Of a DNA stretch of 64,000 bases, positions 55,148 through 64,000 are shown in pieces. The DNA lies in the NCBI GenBank assembly GCA_910589415.1, contig OU342639.1:186001-250000 (forward strand), read 5' to 3'. The stretch comes from Malachius bipustulatus (taxonomy: Eukaryota; Arthropoda; Insecta; Coleoptera; Melyridae). How positions within the stretch are numbered: the first letter of the stretch is position 1; each line of letters starts with the position of its first letter. A model generated the notes under the pieces. It ran no database searches. It was not told the DNA's origin and saw nothing but the letters and a program-made list of their open reading frames with translations. Position numbers and translations under genes: made by a program.

Positions 55148-56434
55148 TATTATGAATATAATTTTATTGAAATATTAACTATAATAATTTTCACATTTTA
55201 ACAGATTATACATAATGACGTCAATCTACATAATATTATATCAGTATAAAAGTATAACGACTATATAATAATAATAATAATTAATACGAAAATATTGGTA
55301 TTCCAGCTCCATCAGAAAAATCCTTAATTGCGCGCCATCGTTTACAACTTCTTCTAATGCACATACTGCTCGCTCTAATAATTGTAGCACATCCAATTTT
55401 TACTCTGAGCCAATTCATAATAATGCTATAAGGAATATGCCATTTTCCAACTAGTTGTTCTGCAATTCATAATAATATGTGGGTTCACATATTATCACAT
55501 CGCATATTATGTATTCCGAAAATTTCGCTCCTGGTACGACTATTAGTTTCTATTTTGCCTAATAATTTTTCTAATTATTATAAACGATATCATTTAATAT
55601 TGCACTCAAAATATTTTGGAAAATGCTAAGATATGTTTTTTTTTTAACTTTTTTCCATGGAAACTTATTGACTAAGTCCTTAATACGGCTAAATTTCAAA
55701 ATTCCATTTTTTGCTAGTCGACGTCACCAAATGAAGCTCCGGCAGTGTTTTGATGAGTGGGTAAGGATTTCTCTTTTCATACAATGCATGGTAATTTATG
55801 AAGAATGAACGATCCAAAATTTTTGAATCTTTAGGTAAGTATAATGGACATCAAGATAATGATGATAAAGTACAACATGCCTTATACCAATTTCGCTTAT
55901 TTAAGAGCTATAATAAGGTTTAAAAGTCGAAACTTCAGTAATTAAAAATTTTTTTTAACAATTTCTAGAAATTTCATGGCATCAACTCCAAAATTGACAC
56001 ACAATATACGTTTTCTGCCCTAAGAACAACATAGGTAGAGTACAAATTTTATAAGAAGGCGAGAGTTTGACAAGAATTTGTTAGTGCGCAGATACTTTAG
56101 TCGTCACTACTGCCGAATCCAAAAATATTTGTTGTCCAATATCAACAAAGTTTCAAAGTTAGACGGTGTCAGCGTTAAAAAAACAACCAATCAAATAAGG
56201 ATGATAAGAGTATCGTCGCTGTATGTAAAAGCTCAGTGATGCGTGCTGGTTAACTCGTATCGTACTTAGTTTAAATACTTACTCACTTAATATTTAGAAT
56301 TACGTGCGCCGCGCCACTGATGCAATTTCTATTCTGATAAGGTAGAACAGTTAAAAAGCCCACAAGATGCGCAGTTCACGCCTAGCCTTCTTATAAAAAT
56401 TGGACAGCAGGTACTTGAAACCAATGACGTAACT
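55148..56434. other. AT-rich spacer
   Basis: No gene or repeat recognised apart from a poly(AAT) patch near 55268-55285 and repeated atattat/cacatatta words around 55480-55510. Confidence 0.4.
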
Positions 56435-57440
56435 CATACGTGTCCCTGAAATGACTCTACAGCTCTCTAGCAAAAGATTATGAATTATAAAAGCCAAATC
56501 GCTGAAGTGATTTTGATGAAATTTGGTATCACGTTATGGTTTTATGGAACAAAAAGTGCAATACTAAAATTATTCATGACGATATAATTCATTGGCGTAG
56601 ATAATGGTTTTTTAGGTTTCACCACTTTGAGCTTCTACGCCAATGGAATTAAAAATATTTAAATACCGAGCGTAGATTACTCGACTCATTTTATACAAAA
56701 AAGGTATACCTCCTCTTTATAAAAGTCGCCTAACTTTATCGTATAGAAGATAAACGCATTTGAATGTTGATTTTTATAGGAAAATTCGAATTTATTTTTC
56801 ATGGGATTTTTTTTTAATTTACAACAAATAATAAAATTAATTTACATTTCATTATTTGGACATTCAAAATCGCATTTGGACATTCAAAATCGGTTTTGGG
56901 CATTTAAAATATCGCATTTGAACTTTAAAATGTGAATTAGTTTTATTATTTTATTAAGAAAATCCCATGAAAAAAATACGAAATTTCCTATAAAAATCAA
57001 CATTCAAATGCGATTTATCTTCTAAACGATAAGATTCGGCGACTTTTTATCAAGATTTCCTTTTTGGTAGAAAATGAGTCCACTAATCTACTCTCAGTAT
57101 TAAAAAAAAATTTAATTCCATTGGTGTAGAAGTTCAAAGACTGTAGAGCTTAAAAACCCATGATCTATGGCAATGAATAATTAAGGTCATGAGTAACTTT
57201 CCTTTTGCACTTTTTGTCCCATAAAACCATAACGTCATAGCAAATTTCATCAAAATCACTTCAGCGGTTTAGCTTTTATAATAAAAAAACCATTTCAGAT
57301 TTGACATTTGCGACCAGACACTTGATATCCTAGCGGCCAAACCAAGCAACTCAGGACTAAGATATGTTGACTTAAATCGAATTAGTTTCATCCGAGGAAT
57401 ATTCTGAGAGCTGTAAAGTCATTTCAGTGACACGCTGTAT
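56435..57440. repeat. ~1-kb imperfect palindrome
   Basis: Outer arms: cctgaaatgactctacagctc (near 56443) against gagctgtaaagtcatttcag (near 57412). Inner arms: ttatcttctaaacgataa-type and catgggatttttt/aaaatcccatg. Centre near 56880 has three to four copies of catttggacattcaaaat. Divergence between arms indicates age. No coding capacity. Confidence 0.8.
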
Positions 57441-58437
57441 AGCTTACACTCATACACTTTTAGTTAATTAAGGCCATATAATTCTGTTCGACAATGGTCA
57501 AAATGAACCGAAAGTCTTAAAAATCATCCTTTTTACGTAGGTACAACTGCATGGTACTCTTGTTTAAATTTTATACCTACCTCTATCAGTTTTCTAGTTT
57601 TTATTAATTAAAAAGCAAAATGCATCAAACTTTTCAAAGCAAATATCTCCAAAAGCGATAAACTAATGAATTGACCAGGGGTAGGATTTATATTTAATAA
57701 AGAGCATACTTCAAGATTTTCGATGAATTTTGACCACTGTCGAAGAAAAAAGCAATATGTCCTAATATTGCTTTCAGTTATATTATATATAGGGGTCATC
57801 AGTTATAAGTGTACGAAGCGGCCATATCTCGGGAACTAATGGTCCTAAAGCATAAATTAAAAAAAATTCCAGACATAAGTTACCATGAGAAATTTAGTAA
57901 AAATATTTTCAAGATGGCCGTACTTCGGGAATACCGGAAGCTGACACATCAATGAAAGTTAATAAATAATAAATAAATAGACAGTCATCTTTGTTTGACA
58001 GCATGGAAACCATGAAAACATTCTCCAAATTATAAACTTACATTTACATTAAAAAATTAAAATTGTGCCAGAGTTATTTAAACAGGATTATATTTACATA
58101 GCGAGGTACCTAGCTAAGTACCTACATACTTTTCTTTTTGTTAAAAAAATATTTTTCCCCCAGAATGTGTTATAAAAAAACACAAGGCAATCAATGAATT
58201 CAATATAAAAATTTATACTGACGTCATTCGATGAAAATTTTTATTTTTTTTCCAAAAAATTTTAATAAACAAAAATTATGAGATATTCTTTTTTAACTGA
58301 ATAACATGAAAAAACAATACAGGGGTCCCAGCTCATTCGCAGCGGTCTCTGTGAGCCAAACACGATTGATTTTTTCAAAATTTTTTTTGCAAGTTCAACT
58401 ACAGGATCACAATGGGCCATTATTTAAATTTATTTTA
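57441..58437. other. AT-rich spacer
   Basis: No feature recognised. The open stretch at 58306-58539 partly enters the next palindrome and has no motif. Confidence 0.4.
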
Positions 58438-59070
58438 GACTATACACATAATATGAGAGTGGCATATCAAAGTTATGTTTTTTCAAATGATATGCTCCTA
58501 TGTTATCACATTTTTAGATTGTCTGAGAAGAAAAAATAAGATTGGCTTTTACACTTCTTGATGTTTAAATTGAGAAGTTTGTGAGTTATAAACAAGTGCA
58601 ATACGCCATTTTTGAAATTCGAGGCCCTGTACAACGAAAACGGTTCAAGATATAGCAAAACGGCTTTCATATCCCCATTTTAACTTTTTATGTACTATCT
58701 TATGGTACTTATAGAAACATTTGTACTTTCTTTGTTTTTTTTTTATTTGGCGACGCGTGGAAAGATCAGATTTTTTCAAATTTTTTATCACCCTGTATAA
58801 ACATTTTATCTACATGTTAGGATAGTACATCACAAGTTAAAATAGGGACATGTAAGCCGTTTTTCTCTATCTAGAGCCGTTTTCGTTGTACAGGGACTTG
58901 AACTTCAAAAATGGTGATTTTCACTTGTTTATAACTCACTAACTTCTGAATTTAACCACCAACTGTAAACAATCTTATTTTCTCTTCTCAGACAATCTAA
59001 AAATGCAATAACATAGGAGCATTCCATTTAAAAAAGCCATAACTTTGATATGCCACTTCGGGCTGCATGC
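58438..59070. repeat. foldback element related to the one at 54286
   Basis: The arms, centred near 58755, share gagttataaacaagtg, cgaaaacgg and gggacatgtaagccgttttt-type words with the 54286-55147 palindrome, so both belong to one family, diverged. A caccctgtat word lies at 58788. Confidence 0.75.
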
Positions 59071-60057
59071 TAACATATAGGGAAAAAATTCAAATTAACG
59101 TTTAAAATTCAGTATGAAGTGAAATAAATTCGCTTTCTATTTCCGGATGCAAATTTAGAAAGAATGATAAAAATTTTACTGAATCATTTTTAAATAATGA
59201 AATGGGAAGTTAAATGAATGTTAGGTAAAACAGTATTATAATATTAGGGACTAAACAAATATTATATCATACAAAGAAATTAATAAAACCATCACAGTAG
59301 ACCAGTGGCAGTAACTGGTAGTATATGGTATAGGATACACTATAAACCGTTATAATAATAATGTTAACCCTTGTGAAATTCCTTAAGGAGGGCGGTATTT
59401 ATTGACATGACTAATTCTTCTATTTCTATTCATCTGAATACTGAATGCATGGACCCAAACACCCATTACGTTCTCTGAAGTAGAAAGACCACTTCAACAT
59501 TCTTTTAAAAATACTTTATGATAGTGTTCGTATTGAATAATATTTTATTGTGCATTTTGCTTTGTAAATAAATGAAAAACATTAGTTCTTGAACTTGACT
59601 ACATTCAATATTGTTTAAAAATGCGCTTTAAATCAAGGTAAATCAAGTAAAACGTGAAAACGATTTTATTAGATAGGTACTTAACCATTCTCATGCCACT
59701 ATCAAAAAAATCACTGTATGGATAATATGCAAAATAATGCATATTTTTTAATTGTTTTAATGCTAAGCGCCTATCTCATCAATGCAATTTTTCGTATGGC
59801 CAGACTCTGGTACATCGAGCGACTTTAGGTTAAATTAGAGAAAAGTTGTGCTATTTAAAGATGTCGTGTATTTTGCAAAAAAAAATTCATTATTTACATC
59901 CGCGTATCTCTATAGCCGTAAACGTTAAAATACAGGGTCGGTTAAATTAGAGAAAAAAAAGCGCAATTTGATGATTAATAAGAATCTGAAAAAATGTTAT
60001 CGGATATTTTCAGTCGGTGTTGAAAAACTAAAAAAAAATCGAGAATTCTTATTTTTG
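59071..60057. other. AT-rich spacer
   Basis: No gene. A ggttaaattagagaaaa word occurs at about 59828 and 59939 and recurs inverted near 61505 and 61685, bracketing the palindromes in between. Confidence 0.45.
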
Positions 60058-60690
60058 CCGTATCTTTCTTATTATTTGAAATTAATAAATAATTTTTTGT
60101 AGGCTTACGTAAGTCGCCAAGAGCTACCCATCTGACGTTTCAAAAATTTTCAAACCCGACTAGATCCCAGAGTTTTCATATTCAACTTTCGTTTTTCTTA
60201 TGGCCGTCATTATTTTTTATGTCGTTCGATGTAAAAAAAATGGAAACCAAAAATTAATAAACTTTGGTAAAAAATTCCAAAATTTTTATTCTTCTTTTTT
60301 CGAAGAAAAACAAAAAAATTCTCGCTGAAATACGTCAGTATGAATTCATACTACTTGCCTCATGGTTTTTTAAATTTCTCTATGGTATTCGGTCCAAAAA
60401 GTTGTATTTTTTTAGAGAAAAAAGAACAAAAATTTTTTTAATTTATTTTTTGAAAATTATTAATTTTTGGTTTCCATTATTTTTTTCATACCGAACGACA
60501 TAAAAAATAATGTGGCGGCCATAAGAAAAGCAAAACTTGACTATGAAATCTCTGGGATCTTGTCGGCTTTAAAATTTTTTGTAGTGCCGAATTGATGGCT
60601 CTTGACGACTTATGTTAACCTACAAAAAATAATTATTTAATTTTTAATAATAAAAAAGATTTGATGAAAAAATTTCTGTTGTTTTTCATT
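60058..60690. repeat. palindromic repeat, first unit
   Basis: The left arm (gcttacgtaagtcgccaaga ... tatggccgtcattatttttt ... ggaaaccaaaaattaataa) pairs with the right arm (ttattaatttttggtttcc ... aataatgtggcggccataag ... gacttatgttaacctac). Centre near 60370. Confidence 0.8.
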
Positions 60691-60850
60691 TTTTTTTCAG
60701 ATTTTTCAGGAATTAATCAAAATATTAGGGATATTTAAATTAAAATTTCTGTTTTCAACCCTTACTTCGTAGAATCTCTGCATACTGATGGATGATTAAT
60801 AAAACACTATAATATTTAAAAAAATTCTACTACATACATATACATAGTTT

Positions 60851-61305
60851 AAAAAATTTTCAAAGCCGACTATTATATCCCAGAGTTTTCATAGTCAACT
60901 TTCGTTTTTCTTATGGCTGCCATATAATTTTTTTATGTCATTCTTATGTCATAAGAAAAAAATAATAGAAACCAAAAATTAATAAACTTAAGAAAAAAAA
61001 AATTTATTCTTCTTTTTTCAAAGAAAAACAGAAGATTTGTCGCTGAAATAGGTCAATATATAAAGTCATACTGCCTTGCCTTATAGTTTTTTAATTTCTC
61101 TATGATATTCGGTCTAAAAAATTGTATTTTTTTTTTAAACAAAAAAGAACAAAAATTTTTTTCTATTATTTTCCAAAGTTTATTAATTTTTGGTTTCCAT
61201 TATTTTTTTCTTATCGAACGACATAAAAAAATAATATGGCGGCCATAAGAAAACCGAAAGTTGACTATGAAAACTCTGGGATCTAGTCGGCTTAAAATTT
61301 TTCTG
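60851..61305. repeat. palindromic repeat, second unit, tandem copy of the first
   Basis: The same arm sequences recur in the same order (ccagagttttcatagtcaac ... cttatggctgccat; later tatggcggccataagaaaac ... aaaactctgggatctagtcg), giving a direct duplication of the palindrome with about 790 bp spacing. Confidence 0.8.
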
Positions 61306-61699
61306 AAACGACAGATTAATGCTTATAATATAAGCTTATAATGGCTTATGTAAGTCTACAAAAAATTATTTATTAATTTCCAATAACAAAAAAGATATGA
61401 TGAAAATAAGATTTCTCGATTTTTCAGTTTTTTCAGGATATTTCAGGAACGGTCACAAATATCTTGCATGTTTTGAAGTATTCGAGATGGCCACAAAATA
61501 GCGCAACTTTTCTCTAATTTAACGGACCTCGTATCTTCAATGGTTTAGGATATCCCTGTAGTGACCCTTTAAATAGTTCTAACCCTGTATAGTAGACATT
61601 TTTAAAACATTGGTGTTTTATTAATCATCCATCGATATTTAAATTGTTTTTCGCAAAACACCCATCTCAAAATAGCACACCTTTTCTCTTATTTAACCG

Positions 61700-64000
61700 A
61701 CCTCGTATCTTCAGTTGCTTAAGATATCCCTGTGTAGTCACTAATTAAATAGATCTAAACTCTGAATAAACGAGCACAATAAATAATAATAATTATTGTT
61801 ATTATGATTCTGGCACCGAATAAAAGCTTATCTGTGAAAAAAATGCTGGTGAAGATTTAGATTTTTCACCAGGATTATCTTTAGATATTATTGAATCAGA
61901 AATAGTATTTCAAAACTCCATTGCGGATTTGTGTCCGCAAAAAGAAAAATATTTGAGATTTAAATCGTCGCGAAAAGCTAAAGAAATGTTAGCAAGTTTC
62001 TCGTAAACTATTTTTTTCTGCGACGGGCTAAAAGTTTGACCTTTTTTCCCCGTTGACAGGTAGAAAAATGCCTCATTATAATGAGCTGCATCTTATCGGG
62101 GAAAAAAATGAATTAGCAGGGATATAAATGAGTACTTATTTCCCCGAAATAATACGTAAAGGAAAGTTACCTTATTATCCAAATGGCAATTATTAAGGGA
62201 ATTTTCATAACAATCACTATCCATATTAATAAATTCACTCATTGAGACCTTACAAGAATCTTTGCAAAACTATCTAAAATTTTAATTAAATTATGACGTT
62301 TATCGAATTAAATCGTTTCGTTACCAGGCAACGTCGATTACGATAAAAGACAGTTTTAAAATCCAAGTTTAACATAAATCATTTTTCCGACATAATTTTC
62401 AGTTATCTAACTACGTTTTTCGACATTCTAACACTGATATTTCTTCTCGCAGAAAAAAATTGTATATTACACACAAGAAAAAAGTGCGATGTTAGCTCTC
62501 GATGTGATGAAAATCTATCACTTTTTTCTCTTGTATAATAAATAACTGTTTTTTACGTCAAATTTGTTTAGGTGTTATCAAATTTATTTATTAACGAATT
62601 CTGCTCAAAAATGATCTTATACAAAATTTATGCAGAACCAATATTAGTGTAGGTAGAGAAGACAGAAAATAATTTTTCTGCGAAAAAATCCTGGGAAAAT
62701 TTTGCAGCGGAATTATCTTTATTTTGAGATACTATTTCTCATGTCAAATATTCCGTTGAAAAATATTCACCCGGATTCATTTTCCAGATATAAAAAGTCA
62801 GAACATTTTTCTAAAAGTTTGTACTTTTATTAAGTCGCAAAAATAAAAAAATTTCCAAGCCAGTGATACATTTTAAGCAATTTTTTTCAATTGATAACGA
62901 TTAAGGTACCCTTTTTATATCTGTAAAATCATCTAGTTTTTGCAAATAACGAAAAACAAAGATAGTAAAATGTTAACTTTGGCATTTTTTATCCCATCAA
63001 ATTGAAGACCAGAAATTTTTAATTTTTTTTACCGTGCTCTACTGAGTGTCCCCTAAAATGTACTAAAGAGTTTATCCGTCATTTTCTTAACACCCTGTAT
63101 TTAATGTAATGACTAACGACTTAGATAAAAATAGTGACTTAATTATTACCTACCTAATAACAACAACAAAGAAAATATGAATTAATTTCTATTCACATTA
63201 TTAAAACATAAAAAATAAGGGAATACCTAGTACCTACCTATATTGTGTATCAACCACAGAAAAAGGCTATTTCAACACGTGTGATTGGCAATAATATTTC
63301 TGTGGTTGCCTCCAAGAAAAAAGATTTGGGAATTTTTTCATTATTTTACCATGTGACCCTAAAAGATACCCATTACCTCTTATGAGATAGAGTCTAAAAA
63401 TACAACGATTAGGTATTATAAGTACTAGAAAAATATCTTTTAAAAAAACATTAGGTACCTATTATCGACTTATGGCGTAGTTTGATGATAAACATTACAA
63501 ACACCAATCTCTTTTATAAAATAGAGAAATACATACAGCCATTTATTTAAAAAAAATGTATAAACAATTTAATTAGATCGACATATAGAATAAAAATTAA
63601 AAATATCCAAAAATAACAATTGAATTTTTTATAGTATTTCAACTAATTCATTACTTCTTTCAAAAGCACCCGCTTCTTAGTTTATTTATTTATCTTTTTA
63701 ATGTAATGACTAAGAGTTTGATAAAAACAGTGACCTAATTATTACTTAATAAAAAATTTACTTAATTATTACCGAATAACAACGAAGAAGAAAACATGAA
63801 TTAATTTTTATTCACATTTAAAACATAACAGAATAAAGGAACCTAGTGCCTACAGTGTGTATCAAGGACGGAAGAAGGATATTTCAGAGAAGCGATGGTC
63901 GCTTTATACCTAACACCTAATAATTCAAATGTTAATGGATGATTTAGTTCCTTTCTTTGTATGTTACAAGAATGCTGTAGGAATTATTCATCCAACACTG
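61700..64000. other. AT-rich region to window end, one dispersed direct repeat
   Basis: No coding region recognised. A 62472-62536 hairpin (acaagaaaaaagtg/cacttttttctcttgt) and the repeat pair listed at 63102 and 63699 are the only structures seen. Confidence 0.45.
63102..63885 (+). repeat. direct repeat pair of ~185 bp, 597 bp apart
   Basis: 63102-63290 and 63699-63885 both run taatgtaatgactaa ... cctaattattac ... ataacaac ... gaattaatttctattcacat ... gtgtatcaa ... atttca with scattered mismatches and small indels. Confidence 0.8.

Noticed and set aside
58306..60503. open stretches of about 77-79 codons (58306-58539, 60264-60503)
   Set aside because: They fall in palindromic or homopolymer-rich DNA and have no recognisable protein features.

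Overview
The window looks like repeat-rich, AT-rich nuclear DNA from an arthropod, most likely an insect. The reasons are the element mix (BEL/Pao, Ty3/gypsy, CR1/L2- and I/R1-type LINEs, ISL2EU), a decayed calmodulin copy, spliced short exons and frequent acctacct-type stretches. I cannot name the species. No bacterial-style gene, rRNA, tRNA or CRISPR array was recognised. Almost everything identifiable is mobile DNA.

Layout. 1-1804: 3' end of an I/R1/LOA-type LINE with RNase H. About 2105-6204: a second, broken LINE with RNase H. 6240-8617 and 14958-15042: one decayed DNA-transposon transposase (Transposase_21/CMC-like), split by a BEL/Pao LTR retrotransposon on the minus strand (8879-14957) that keeps an intact 1795-codon gag-pol ORF. 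The BEL element's 3' LTR is truncated and fused to an inverted piece of its own gag. 15747-16857: LINE fragment. 17007-18574: second decayed copy of the same transposase family. 18620-18745: MITE-like palindrome. 18991-19437: calmodulin pseudogene.

The centre is a nest of insertions. An antisense LINE (19713-20097, continuing at 46847-47290) is split by a Ty3/gypsy element (20098-46842). That element has 298-bp LTRs differing at one base and a 4-bp target duplication. It is itself broken by a LINE 3' end (22366-22639), a 1.1-kb insert with an 8-bp target duplication (22751-23861), a complete ISL2EU DNA transposon (24451-31916) and a second gypsy-type element (about 32427-46182). The ISL2EU transposon encodes a SWIM/YqaJ nuclease protein and a THAP-domain DDE transposase in convergent orientation. 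It carries a Harbinger-type MITE inside an intron and an intact 951-codon LINE inside its transposase gene. The second gypsy element carries a CR1-like LINE in its leader and two unrecognised overlapping ORFs after pol, preceded by a splice acceptor.

46843-64000 is mostly non-coding. It holds a P-element/THAP9-like fragment, a four-exon remnant of a zeste-type Myb/SANT gene, a diverged tandem repeat of about 635 bp, and a series of long imperfect palindromes. No ordinary single-copy host gene could be firmly identified.
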